From an uncultured Bacteroidales bacterium (GTDB lineage Bacteria > Bacteroidota > Bacteroidia > Bacteroidales > WCHB1-69), in NCBI GenBank assembly GCA_900315245.1, contig OMYJ01000006.1:263572-303522 (forward strand): 39,951 nt of DNA. Reading direction: 5' to 3'. Shown piece after piece: positions 31,635 through 39,951 of this stretch. Positions within the stretch are counted from its first letter, which is position 1. Every line of letters begins with the position of its first letter. Made by a program: the position numbers and the translations under genes. The notes beneath the pieces are model-generated. The model did not search any database. It saw only the letters and a program-made list of their open reading frames with translations, and was not told the DNA's origin.

Positions 31635-34600
31635 TTACATTCCCGGAGTCACTTTGCGGACGCATCTGACAGGACGCAGGTCTTCCTTAGAACTGATGAT
31701 TTCGAAAGGAGTAGAGCAGTAGTAGGAAATCACCACGCTAATCACCTCGGAAGCACCCGGCTGGGAATCGGATTCCCAGAAGTATGCGTACAGGAGTCTG
31801 CCCTCGAATTGACCTGCCGCACTGTTATAGTGACCACTGGCATGGGCGTTGAAGTTAGTGTTCGGGTACGTGCCGTTCGCGCCGGGCAGCCAGTACTGCG
31901 GGTTGAAGTCTTTCAGCAGGGATGCGTCATCCTCAACAGCGACTCTGAGAGCAGTGACATCCGCCTGGCTCGGGACACCCCAGTTTTCAGGACAGATACC
32001 CCGTACATATTCGTTCTCGCACTCATCCGTGTAGGTGGTGGGCATGGCGTCATTGACACCCTCCTCAACACCCACGGCGGAGTACCAAGAGTAGAGGTAA
32101 CCGTAGCCTTCCACCATGGATTCGTCATCGTTGATCGCGCGGAAGTTCGCAATAGGATTGCCGTCAGCATCCTCTTCGTTGCGGAGGTTCTCGGCCAACC
32201 AGCACTGCGAACCGATACGGACCGCCGGGTAAGTATGACCCTGGTAATCAACAGGATCACAAGGCGGGTAGTTCACCGTGACGGTCTGCTGGCAGGTGGC
32301 CAGTTCAGCGCCGCTCACATTATCGGTCACTGTCCAGATGACGGTATTCTCTCCGAGTCCGATCGTCGTTCCACCGTTAGCCAGGCTCGGGGTGACCGTG
32401 AACTGGTTCGGATCAACGCCTTCAGCGTACTCCAACTCAGGAGCTTCGAGCATAGCGATGTTGTAGTAACCTTCACAGTCTTTCAACATGACACTCTGTG
32501 CCTCGCAGATGATGGTAACGGCAGGTTCGGTAATGGTGAGGGTAATCTGGAATTGAGGAATATAGTTGCTGTTCATATTCTCTTCATTACCGTTCTTAAC
32601 AACGAATCCTGTCTGGGTTGCTGCCCTATCCATCACATAACCGAAGAAACCTTGGAAACAGGTGTAAACGCCTTGCTCGGAATCTTCCGTCTCAATATGA
32701 CCGGAATAGAGGTAATCGCCTGTGGCGAGATTCACCACTTCAGCCTCTGTAACGGTGACACCATCAGGATATACTCCGTCGAACACGGTCTGGTCAAATT
32801 CCATTATCGTGCCGTCATAATGTTTGGAAGCGATAAGTTTGATGATGAGAGGACGCGGGTTAACCGTCACCTTGATCGTATCATACAAGGTACCGCAATT
32901 CGGAGTTTGGTCGCTATTAACTTCCACAGGAATCTTGTACGTTCCCACTGACAACAGACCCACAGTGTTAATCTCTACATTTCCATCTACCGTGCTGGCA
33001 GAGAAGAGGGCAGACGGAAGCGTATATGAGAGTATTGAATTTTCATTCTCTATAGTGACAGTTGCAATATAATCGCCATAAGTGATCGTCTGTTCTTTAT
33101 TCGTAATCGTCACCTCAGGCAGCGGGTTCACCGTCACCGTCATCGTCACCACACTGTCGCAACCGTTCACCGTCTGGAGCGTCTCCATCACCGTGAACTC
33201 GCCGGCCTCGGTGCCATACGTGTGGCCCTGCCACTCGTAGGTTTCGCCCTGGCACAGCTCGTGGCTGTCGGTCAATTCATAGCTCGGATTCACCGTCAGC
33301 GTCAGCGTCACCACGCTGTCGCAGCCAGACGCGTTGGTCAGCGTCTGCTCGTAGATGCCGCTCTCGGTGTAGGTCTGGCCGTTCCAATGCTCGTCCGTGC
33401 CCGTGTTCGAACGGTTCACCGTCAGCGTCAGCGTCACCACGCTGTCGCAGCCCGCTGACGTGGTAAACGTCTTCTCATAGTCGCCGCTCTCGGTGTACTC
33501 ATCCCCGTACCAGACGTAGGAGTCGCACACCACCGCCGGCGTGTCAACCGCGTAGCTCGGATTCACCACTATGCTCACCTCTCCCGTCTTGCAGCCGTCG
33601 GAGGTTATCCAGGTGTAGGTGGATGTTACGACATTCGTGGTGTTAACGGTTTCTACCGTGTCGTTGCCAAGTATCCAAGTGAAGGTAATGTCAGAAGGAG
33701 CTGTGGAAGGTGTGGGAAATACTGCGTTCTCATCGTCCTGACAGTAGGTGACAGGGGATTCAAACTCCACTATCGGCTCCCAAACGGCATACAAATAGTC
33801 GTATGGGTTGGCTTCGTCAGCAGCAACCGAGTCGGCAGTCATTCCTGACAAAGAGGTGAAATGCGCTTCCGCCCCACCCTCTGCAGGTACATATACCAAG
33901 AAGTTGGCGGTGCAGGTGGCATAAGTGTTGGTCACCGGCTCGCCCAGCTGATATTTGTGCTTGTGCCAGCCCTTAAAAATGTAACCTTCACGAGTCGGAA
34001 CGGGTATGCTCACGGCCTCGTTGATATGCAGCTCGGCATGACCGTCAGGATTATAACCTTCGGCTTTACCGTCCACACGCACAGTGTCACCTGTATAGTT
34101 ATCAAACCAAATAATGAACGTAGGAGTGTGTCTCTCCTTGGGTTCATATACAGCAACCAATCGGATGGTATAAGCGGTGTCATTATCAACATCGGTAGAG
34201 GGATCATTTTCTTCAACAGTAAATAGGGCATTATCCTTTAATACCGTATAATCACCACCTGGGAAAACCGTAATGCCAGATGATACATATTCATGATTTG
34301 TAGTATCATATCTCTGCAGATCCCAATATGAGAACACAAAGTCTGTATCTGAAGGTATGACGGGTGCGGATTCTGCAATAGCCGATGTGTTATCCAAATA
34401 GAGTTTGGTATCCTGATGGCAGGTAGTGGCAGCATCACCGCAGATATATTCAATACCGATACCTTTGGCACCTTCAACAATTTTGCGCCACTTGGCATAC
34501 AAAACCACTTTTTTGGTAATCCAAGGACGGGCATTACCTTTCCATACTCCACTATTATTATAATTCACTAAGGTATCAGAACAGAAGATTGTATCACCTT

Positions 34601-35702
34601 CGAGCACTCCCCACTTGTTCATGGGATCCGTAAAATCCGTTTCCTTGTCATAATCTGAATAATAGCGATAACTATTATTGAAACGTGTGTTGACGCTGAA
34701 CACATGAGTGCATGCCGCATCAGTGTACCAACCCACAAACTTATAACCGACACGAAGGCCTGTGGGGACACTGATAGTACCGTTATAACTAACACGGAAG
34801 TTCATCGCCTGATTATCTGAACCCCATTCCAAAGTTGAATCACTTTCGGCGTTGGGACGCAGGAAGACACGGTACTGGATCTGACGCCACTTGGCATACA
34901 CCTGGATACCGCCGACCGGCATTGTGCTCCACGCGTACTCCACTGTACAACCTTCATCCAGATACCATCCTTCGAAAACATAACCCTCTTCGCCTAAAGG
35001 GAGGCTGGGAACATAATTCCTATATGATTCCGCAATCGTAAGACCCTGTCCTATCTCTCCGCTTTCATGCAGCAGGTGAGTTGAACGGTTTTGAATCTGG
35101 TTGCCATTACCGTCCACATAGTTGCCGTCAAAGTAACTGATTTTATATAACTGACGATTGTAAATATAGTTCAGATGATATAGGGTAGTACCATTTTCGT
35201 TTGTCGTCCAATGTCCACCCGTGAATGTGGTACCTCCCTGACCGTTTTGACCTAATCTGGTCACATAGTCAAAGCCTTGATATTTCGGCTCATTTTGGTT
35301 AGCATCCGTCGTATTACTAGAACGAACCACCAAGGTGTCTGCAGCATAATACGTCTTACCGTTGTATTCTCTCGTGACCGCGTATGTTTCCCCGTCAGCC
35401 GCTTCGAACCAGATGTGGTATCTCCAGTCATTGTAGTTAGTTGGGAAACGGACAACCACATAGTTGCCATTTGCGTCGTTTGTGGCACCCAGGATATTTT
35501 CATTCATCACCGTGATAATACCCTTCACTGTACCGTCACCATCTGCTGTGGGATTTGGCTTCAGTCTCGTTCCAACCATCATCACGAAACTGACCGCCTC
35601 ACGACCATTTGCTCCAGTGATTTTGTCATACGTAGGCCATATTGTATCAATCTGCTGTCCATAGAAGGCGTGTATCTCAAAGTAGTAGTAATTTATATTA
35701 TT
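31635..35702 (-). CDS. Large surface protein, C-terminal part (downstream of a frameshift), FISUMP C-terminus
   Basis: This frame has no signal peptide or credible start; it opens right after a TAA at 35703-35705 and encodes 1355 codons. It continues the protein begun in the 35698-37572 frame. Order: further Listeria-Bacteroides/InlB-type repeats (EGYVFEGWYLDEGC, GYKFVGWYTDAAC, EGYIFKGWHKHKY, each followed by YAKW/YAVW), a repeat block with GCDSVVTLTLTVNP (about 33126-33600), an MBG-like segment (ITYGDY..., VTVNPRPL), a cysteine-bearing beta domain, and a final FISUMP domain of about 190 residues (GSQCWLAENLR, RGICPENWGVP, WLPGANG, LRPVRCVRK). The end is almost the same as that of the next gene. 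Probably a cell-surface adhesin-like protein. Without frame repair it would not be exported. Confidence 0.8.
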   Translation of the reverse strand, partial: NNINYYYFEIHAFYGQQIDTIWPTYDKITGANGREAVSFVMMVGTRLKPNPTADGDGTVKGIITVMNENILGATNDANGNYVVVRFPTNYNDWRYHIWFEAADGETYAVTREYNGKTYYAADTLVVRSSNTTDANQNEPKYQGFDYVTRLGQNGQGGTTFTGGHWTTNENGTTLYHLNYIYNRQLYKISYFDGNYVDGNGNQIQNRSTHLLHESGEIGQGLTIAESYRNYVPSLPLGEEGYVFEGWYLDEGCTVEYAWSTMPVGGIQVYAKWRQIQYRVFLRPNAESDSTLEWGSDNQAMNFRVSYNGTISVPTGLRVGYKFVGWYTDAACTHVFSVNTRFNNSYRYYSDYDKETDFTDPMNKWGVLEGDTIFCSDTLVNYNNSGVWKGNARPWITKKVVLYAKWRKIVEGAKGIGIEYICGDAATTCHQDTKLYLDNTSAIAESAPVIPSDTDFVFSYWDLQRYDTTNHEYVSSGITVFPGGDYTVLKDNALFTVEENDPSTDVDNDTAYTIRLVAVYEPKERHTPTFIIWFDNYTGDTVRVDGKAEGYNPDGHAELHINEAVSIPVPTREGYIFKGWHKHKYQLGEPVTNTYATCTANFLVYVPAEGGAEAHFTSLSGMTADSVAADEANPYDYLYAVWEPIVEFESPVTYCQDDENAVFPTPSTAPSDITFTWILGNDTVETVNTTNVVTSTYTWITSDGCKTGEVSIVVNPSYAVDTPAVVCDSYVWYGDEYTESGDYEKTFTTSAGCDSVVTLTLTVNRSNTGTDEHWNGQTYTESGIYEQTLTNASGCDSVVTLTLTVNPSYELTDSHELCQGETYEWQGHTYGTEAGEFTVMETLQTVNGCDSVVTMTVTVNPLPEVTITNKEQTITYGDYIATVTIENENSILSYTLPSALFSASTVDGNVEINTVGLLSVGTYKIPVEVNSDQTPNCGTLYDTIKVTVNPRPLIIKLIASKHYDGTIMEFDQTVFDGVYPDGVTVTEAEVVNLATGDYLYSGHIETEDSEQGVYTCFQGFFGYVMDRAATQTGFVVKNGNEENMNSNYIPQFQITLTITEPAVTIICEAQSVMLKDCEGYYNIAMLEAPELEYAEGVDPNQFTVTPSLANGGTTIGLGENTVIWTVTDNVSGAELATCQQTVTVNYPPCDPVDYQGHTYPAVRIGSQCWLAENLRNEEDADGNPIANFRAINDDESMVEGYGYLYSWYSAVGVEEGVNDAMPTTYTDECENEYVRGICPENWGVPSQADVTALRVAVEDDASLLKDFNPQYWLPGANGTYPNTNFNAHASGHYNSAAGQFEGRLLYAYFWESDSQPGASEVISVVISYYCSTPFEIISSKEDLRPVRCVRKVTPGM
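33126..33600 (-). repeat. Internal coding repeats (GCDSVVTLTLTVNP units)
   Basis: Four units of about 42-54 codons share a near-identical DNA block ending GTCACCACGCTGTCGCA (plus-strand view, near 33139, 33308, 33434) and a weaker fourth near 33562. Spacings between units are about 163, 126 and 147 bp, all compatible with recombination or gene conversion between units. Confidence 0.8.
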
Positions 35703-37572
35703 TTACCGCAGTATCTTTAATTGTATAACCAGTTACAGAAGGATGTTGACTCTGATTCACATGCCAAGTAACAAGACTTTGATCATTACTACCAGTATTA
35801 GTTTGACCAAAATAATTTCTACCATTAGAAGAGTTGTTTGCATAGTTATACTGGTTTCTTCCATTCCCGTCCCTATACAGATAAAACCTAAAATTATATT
35901 CAATCCGGTCATAATATAGGTTCAGCACGGCATCGCCCTCCGGAGTAATGGTCACATTCTGGTTTTTGCTGGCCTCCGTCAGACAAAAACCTCTATAATG
36001 GCCTGGAACTTCATTGTATTGGGTGTTGGAGGGGGCTGTGTTTGTGGACAGAACACCATCGCCAAAAGTGGCATTATTTATGGCATAGTCTTCATCACCA
36101 TTATCCACAGACTCGTAAGGGATAGAGTCCCCTACCGTACCAACTGTCACATAAGATTCCTTTACCTCATAGCCGGTTCTATCCAGATTTTGCGTCCAGA
36201 AAATGATCGTATAGGGAGCTGTAGGATTAGGTAGCCACTTGGCATAGATGGTGGTGTTGGCATCAAGCTCTCCCCCAAAAGAGAATGCGCTATCCGGTGT
36301 GCAGTTCTTATTCAAAAACCAACCATTAAAGCGGTATCCATAGCGTATCATATCTTCAGCACTACAGGGCTCCTGCGTCACATCACCTGCCAGCACAAAC
36401 TGGGGCGCATTATACTTACCGCCTTTACCATTCTCATCAAACACAAGCCAGTGACCTGCAGGAAGATAGGGCGTGAACACCACGTCACCGGTGATGACTA
36501 TCGTTGTGTCATTCGGATAAATAGGTTTTGCTGGATTATACCCCTCAACATTATTTATATAATCAGAATGTACAAACCATCCCAACAACGTATGGTGGTC
36601 GTCTAAGGTGAAATTTTGCAAAACGGTGTATTCCATTTCCCTGTCTATAGTATCTCGCAGATAATTCTCGGAACTCAGCACCGTTCCATTGGTATCCACA
36701 TAGGTGACTGTAAAGGACTTATATAATAAAGCATAGAAATACAAAGTATCGCCTTCTCTTATGCCTGTGCCTGCGTTTAATGCGGCTTTAATATCGGTAC
36801 GTACGCCTTCAATAGTCTTGGCTGAAGCGGCATCTTCAATCGTATAGGTATAATGATTACCTGCACCATTCATACCCGCATTATACCAACCGCGGAAAAT
36901 CAGGTCCGAACTATATTCTCCTGCTCCAAGATCATACACAATCTTGTTAAATAAGGTATCATTAAGATCAGTTGAGTCTATATCATTCTTTTTCACCATG
37001 ATGGTGGTTTCTCCGTCTGCCTGCTTGAATGTCACCGCCAGACGCGCATCCCCACCCGTCTCCGTCACAATATACACTGAGAACGAACGGGCCGCGAAGG
37101 TGATCTTGCCGTTCACCGGGCTTACGGTGGTGACAAACTCAAGGCCACCGGCCCCCTCATGCCAGACATCAAGCAGCTGTCCGTCGGTGAAGCGAGGGTC
37201 AGTGATGGAGACCGTTGCAGGTTGTCCCGCTTGGGGCTGCCACGGCTGACCGTCCTTGGTTATGGTGATGTCGTATGCACCGTAGAGCTGCTTGCCGTGG
37301 GGGGCGGTGCGCTGCACGGGAGTCGCGTTCACCGAGGCTCCTGCGGGCATTCTGCCGGAAACGGAGAAGGCAAGCTGCCGTCCGTCTTGGGTTGTAATGT
37401 TACGGTTTGCGGTGATCTGTCCCGTATGATTCTGTACCGTAGTATAAGCCGAACCCTTTGGAACAGAGCTATGGCTCTGCGCGTTAGCACTTAACCTTGC
37501 ACCTGCCAACAGAGCCATCACACATACGAAAATATACATTTTCGTCAATCTTACAGAATAGATTTTTTTCAT
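35698..37572 (-). CDS. Large surface protein, N-terminal part (frame ends at a frameshift)
   Basis: Starts at ATG 37572 (MKKIYSVRLTKMYIF...), the start with a proper signal peptide (cleavage near SANAQ); a longer frame from 37614 would cover the leader hairpin. A ~150-residue beta-rich N-terminal domain is followed by Listeria-Bacteroides/InlB-type repeats (GYRFNGWFLNKNC, IFRGWYNAG, YAKWLPN). The frame stops at TAA 35698-35700 in the sequence GTA AAA TAA TAT. Removing one A of that A4 run joins it to the next frame with sensible sequence (..DTAVNNINYYYFEIH..), giving one protein of about 1978 residues. As read, it is a truncated 624-residue product. It has its own promoter at 37661. Confidence 0.8.
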   Translation of the reverse strand: MKKIYSVRLTKMYIFVCVMALLAGARLSANAQSHSSVPKGSAYTTVQNHTGQITANRNITTQDGRQLAFSVSGRMPAGASVNATPVQRTAPHGKQLYGAYDITITKDGQPWQPQAGQPATVSITDPRFTDGQLLDVWHEGAGGLEFVTTVSPVNGKITFAARSFSVYIVTETGGDARLAVTFKQADGETTIMVKKNDIDSTDLNDTLFNKIVYDLGAGEYSSDLIFRGWYNAGMNGAGNHYTYTIEDAASAKTIEGVRTDIKAALNAGTGIREGDTLYFYALLYKSFTVTYVDTNGTVLSSENYLRDTIDREMEYTVLQNFTLDDHHTLLGWFVHSDYINNVEGYNPAKPIYPNDTTIVITGDVVFTPYLPAGHWLVFDENGKGGKYNAPQFVLAGDVTQEPCSAEDMIRYGYRFNGWFLNKNCTPDSAFSFGGELDANTTIYAKWLPNPTAPYTIIFWTQNLDRTGYEVKESYVTVGTVGDSIPYESVDNGDEDYAINNATFGDGVLSTNTAPSNTQYNEVPGHYRGFCLTEASKNQNVTITPEGDAVLNLYYDRIEYNFRFYLYRDGNGRNQYNYANNSSNGRNYFGQTNTGSNDQSLVTWHVNQSQHPSVTGYTIKDTAVK

Positions 37573-37613
37573 AAATATTGTTTTTATTTCAAATTTCACA
37601 CATAAATTTTTCA

Positions 37614-37640
37614 CGAAATGCCCTAAAACAGGACATTTCG
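37614..37640. promoter_or_regulatory. Leader hairpin upstream of the surface-protein start
   Basis: An inverted repeat of 11 bp arms with one mismatch (CGAAATGCCCT / AGGACATTTCG) lies between the -7 box and ATG 37572, so it would be in the mRNA leader. Role unknown. Confidence 0.55.
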
Positions 37641-37660
37641 TTATTTTATTTCATAATTTG

Positions 37661-37668
37661 CAAAAATA
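37661..37668 (-). promoter_or_regulatory. Bacteroides-type -7 element TATTTTTG of the surface-protein gene
   Basis: TATTTTTG followed by CA on the minus strand, about 88 nt upstream of ATG 37572. A TTTG 23 bp further upstream (37692-37695) is a loose -33 candidate. The rest of 37615-37862 is AT-rich with the preceding gene's terminator. Confidence 0.6.
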
Positions 37669-37788
37669 CACTATTTTTTTACAATAAGTAACAAAGTTTA
37701 TCAACAATTATTTTTTTTTGTTAATAAACTTTTCTTTATATGTGAAAAAAGCCCGAAAACACTATACTACAAGGGCAATCTGGCAAAC

Positions 37789-37824
37789 AAAAAAAAAGCA
37801 GATGCGTGGGTCACACGCATCTGC
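37789..37824 (-). terminator. Rho-independent terminator of the second FISUMP protein gene
   Basis: Stem GCAGATGCGTG / CACGCATCTGC, with nine T following on the minus strand. The stem arms are identical to those at 31571-31597. Confidence 0.88.
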
Positions 37825-37862
37825 TTGGTTTGAATTAAATACGTCGCGATGGACGGTCAGGA

Positions 37863-39951
37863 TTACATTCCTGTGGTCACCTTGCGGACGCATCTGACAG
37901 GACGCAGGTCCGCCTTGGAGCTGAGCACCTCTTGGACATTGTCGCAGTAGTAGGAGATCACTGCGCTAATCACCTGGGATGCACCCGGCTGGGACTCAAC
38001 CTCCCAGAAATAAGCGTACAAGAGAACGCCTTCGAAGCGGCCTGCCGCACTGTTGTAGTGACCCTCGGCACGGGCGTTGAATCTGCTGTTCGGGGTCGCG
38101 CCGTTAGAGCCAGGCAGCCAGTACTGGGCATTGAGGTCCTTCAGCAGGGAGGCGTCATCCTCCACAGCGGCTCTGAGAGCGTTGACATCGGCCTGAGTCG
38201 GGATACCCCAGTTCTCAGGACAGATACCACGCACATAGTCGCCTTCGCACTCATCCGTGTAGGTGGTCGGCACATCATTGTTGTTGTTTTCCTGAACACC
38301 CACGGCGGAGTACCAGGAGTAGAGGTAACCGTAGTCTTCCACTGTGGCAGGATCATCATTGACTGCACGGTAGTTCACGATAGGATTGCCGTCAGCGTCC
38401 TCCTCGTTGCGGAGGTTCTCGGCCAACCAGCACTGCGAACCGATACGGACTGCCGGGTAGGTGTGCCCGTGATAGAAGACAGGTTCACAAGTAGCGTACT
38501 CGATGGTAACCGTCTGGTCGCAAGATGCCAACGTGCTGCCGGCTTCGTCAGTAACAGTCCATGTGACCGTGTAGGTTCCAGGAGTCAGCGAAGTCAATCC
38601 GCTGGCAACGCTGGGCGTAACCGTGAAGATGGAGGCGTCAACGCCATCGGCAACCTCAAGTTCCGGAGCAACCAGATCCACAAGATTGACGTTCTCCTCA
38701 CAATCCCTCATGACAACCGTTTGAGGTGTACCACAATCAATGGTAACCGCAGGAGGAGCGATGGTGAGGGTGACACGGAATTCAGGAGTATAATCGTCAT
38801 TCACAGTGTCATTCTGAGCGTTCACGATAAAGAAACCGGTTTGGATGGCAGCCAGATCCATCACATAGTTGAACTGGCCGTCGGTACAAGTGTAAACGCC
38901 TTGCTCGGCTCTTTCCGTGGTGACTGTACCAGAGATGAAATGATCGGTGCCGCAAAGAGGAGGTGTCACCGTCAATTCATCGTAATTGGCAACGAGCACC
39001 TCGCCGTCATAGTTCTTGATCTTTTCGCCAGAGATCAAGATTCTCTTCTTCGACATTGACAGCGTACCCGGAGCAGTAATGAGGTTGGCGTACTGGTCGG
39101 TCATATCCACATCGTCAGAATTCGTAATCGTGTAGCTGAACGCATTCGTCACGTTACCGTCGGAAACATGCGTAATCGAAGCATTGGCATCAGGTGTGAA
39201 GGTAATCACATCACCCGTAGGAAGTGTCACCGTAGCGGTGGACTCACCCTCAGCGACAGTCACATTATAGGTTTCCTCGCCGTAGGTCACAGTGTAGGAG
39301 TGACTCGTATGCGTATTGCCATCGTACGTCCAGTTGCCGTCGGAAGAAGCGATTGTCAGAGCGGTCGTGTTCTGCGTCACCGTCACCTTGACAGCTACAT
39401 CCTCCGCATTACAACCAAATTCATTGGTTGCACTGACCGTGAAGTTGTACACACCAACGACAGGGATGTCGGAGGTAAGTGTCTGGTTAGAATAGCTGAA
39501 ACCGGCAGGCCAATTTGCACTGTTAGGATCAGGATTAATAGATACCGTAGAGTTGGTATTTGTAATCACCGCCGGAATGATATTCTGTCCGTATTCAATC
39601 TCCTGTTCGGCATTGGTTACCGTCAATGTGGCCTGCGGGTTCACCTTCAGAATCAGCGTGTCAACGCTGGCGCAACCATCGCCGTTCGTGTAAGCATACG
39701 TGTATTCACCGCTCACCGTGTAGGTCGTGCCGTGCCAATCGTAGCTCTCGCAAGCCGTCTCGGTCTCCACGTTGTGGGTACCGTAGTTCACCGTCAGCTT
39801 CAGCGTGTCAACGCTGGCGCAACCGTCAGCGTTCGTGTAAGGATAGGTGTACTCACCGCTCACCGTGTAGGTCGTGCCGTGCCACTCGTAGCTCTCGCAT
39901 GCCGTCTCGGTCTCCACATTGTGGGTACCGTAGTTGATCGTCAGCTTCAGC
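37863..39951 (-). CDS. FISUMP surface protein (5' end cut by window edge)
   Basis: The frame is open from the right edge to the stop at 37863 (696 codons seen). A GTG at 39917 is inside a repeat and not a start. The visible part begins with 49-residue tandem repeats (ACESYEWHGTTYTVSGEYTY..., GCASVDTL.L.VN), then MBG-like and cadherin-like beta segments (EIEYGQNI, TYDGNTHTSHSYTVTYG), the same cysteine-bearing domain as in the neighbour (ERAEQGVYTC, VMDLAAIQTGF), and a FISUMP domain to the end (GSQCWLAENLR, RGICPENWGIP, LRPVRCVRKV). Probably exported and surface-exposed; the signal peptide is outside the window. The last ~320 codons are paralogous to the end of the gene at 31635. Confidence 0.88.
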   Translation of the reverse strand, partial: LKLTINYGTHNVETETACESYEWHGTTYTVSGEYTYPYTNADGCASVDTLKLTVNYGTHNVETETACESYDWHGTTYTVSGEYTYAYTNGDGCASVDTLILKVNPQATLTVTNAEQEIEYGQNIIPAVITNTNSTVSINPDPNSANWPAGFSYSNQTLTSDIPVVGVYNFTVSATNEFGCNAEDVAVKVTVTQNTTALTIASSDGNWTYDGNTHTSHSYTVTYGEETYNVTVAEGESTATVTLPTGDVITFTPDANASITHVSDGNVTNAFSYTITNSDDVDMTDQYANLITAPGTLSMSKKRILISGEKIKNYDGEVLVANYDELTVTPPLCGTDHFISGTVTTERAEQGVYTCTDGQFNYVMDLAAIQTGFFIVNAQNDTVNDDYTPEFRVTLTIAPPAVTIDCGTPQTVVMRDCEENVNLVDLVAPELEVADGVDASIFTVTPSVASGLTSLTPGTYTVTWTVTDEAGSTLASCDQTVTIEYATCEPVFYHGHTYPAVRIGSQCWLAENLRNEEDADGNPIVNYRAVNDDPATVEDYGYLYSWYSAVGVQENNNNDVPTTYTDECEGDYVRGICPENWGIPTQADVNALRAAVEDDASLLKDLNAQYWLPGSNGATPNSRFNARAEGHYNSAAGRFEGVLLYAYFWEVESQPGASQVISAVISYYCDNVQEVLSSKADLRPVRCVRKVTTGM
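39658..39951 (-). repeat. 147-bp tandem coding repeats
   Basis: GTGTCAACGCTGGCGCAACC recurs at 39658 and 39805 (period 147 bp, 49 codons) and the start of another unit is cut at 39939-39951, so the array continues beyond the window. Confidence 0.88.

Noticed and set aside
39917..39951. Start codon of the last gene at 39917
   Set aside because: The codon is GTG inside a tandem repeat (NVETETACES), and the frame stays open to the window edge, so the gene begins outside.

Overview
The window looks like chromosomal DNA of a Bacteroidota (Bacteroidales-type) anaerobe of roughly 50% GC. The evidence is Bacteroides-type promoter elements (TAnnTTTG at about -7), SusC/TonB-type outer-membrane proteins, a subtilase with a type IX secretion (T9SS) sorting tail, a GldH-like lipoprotein, Listeria-Bacteroides repeat/FISUMP surface proteins and a class II aldolase with an atypical phosphofructokinase. 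No rRNA, tRNA, CRISPR array, insertion sequence or prophage was recognised.

Layout: 1-2543, lipoprotein GH2 beta-mannosidase (minus, cut by the left edge); 2622-5236, nitroreductase and a PycB/OadA-type carboxyltransferase (minus); 5374-7847, an AlgJ/AlgX-like SGNH protein and an MBOAT acyltransferase (minus, translationally coupled); 8051-12395, a secreted protein of unknown function and a TonB-receptor-like beta-barrel (plus); 12539-13060, GldH-like lipoprotein (minus); 13243-16337, RNase H, an outer-membrane barrel and a lipoprotein (plus). From 16434 to the right edge everything is on the minus strand: fructose-bisphosphate aldolase; a YtxH/holin-X/YqjK-like envelope trio; RelA/SpoT; a T9SS subtilase; DnaX split into two overlapping frames; YgjP-like metalloprotease, a membrane protein, a lipoprotein and a sirtuin; an AT-rich four-helix-bundle gene; phosphofructokinase; TonB receptor and PspC; then a large surface-protein locus with two related FISUMP-ended proteins, one broken by a frameshift and one cut by the right edge.

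The genes are mainly core metabolism (glycolysis at fba and pfkA, C3/C4 carboxyl transfer), stringent response, replication and envelope or surface functions. They do not form one obvious accessory system.

The most unusual signal is between the genes. Most junctions carry a short run of in-phase 7-bp (sometimes 8-bp) tandem words. Each junction has its own word family, and the run very often includes the stop codon of the neighbouring gene. A second dispersed element, a palindrome with GTAGAGACG arms and an exchangeable core, sits in some of the same junctions and twice supplies a stop codon. Two other points deserve attention: the +1-frame split of dnaX into gamma-like and tau-tail frames, and a carboxyltransferase whose biotinyl-like domain has tyrosine in place of the biotinylated lysine.
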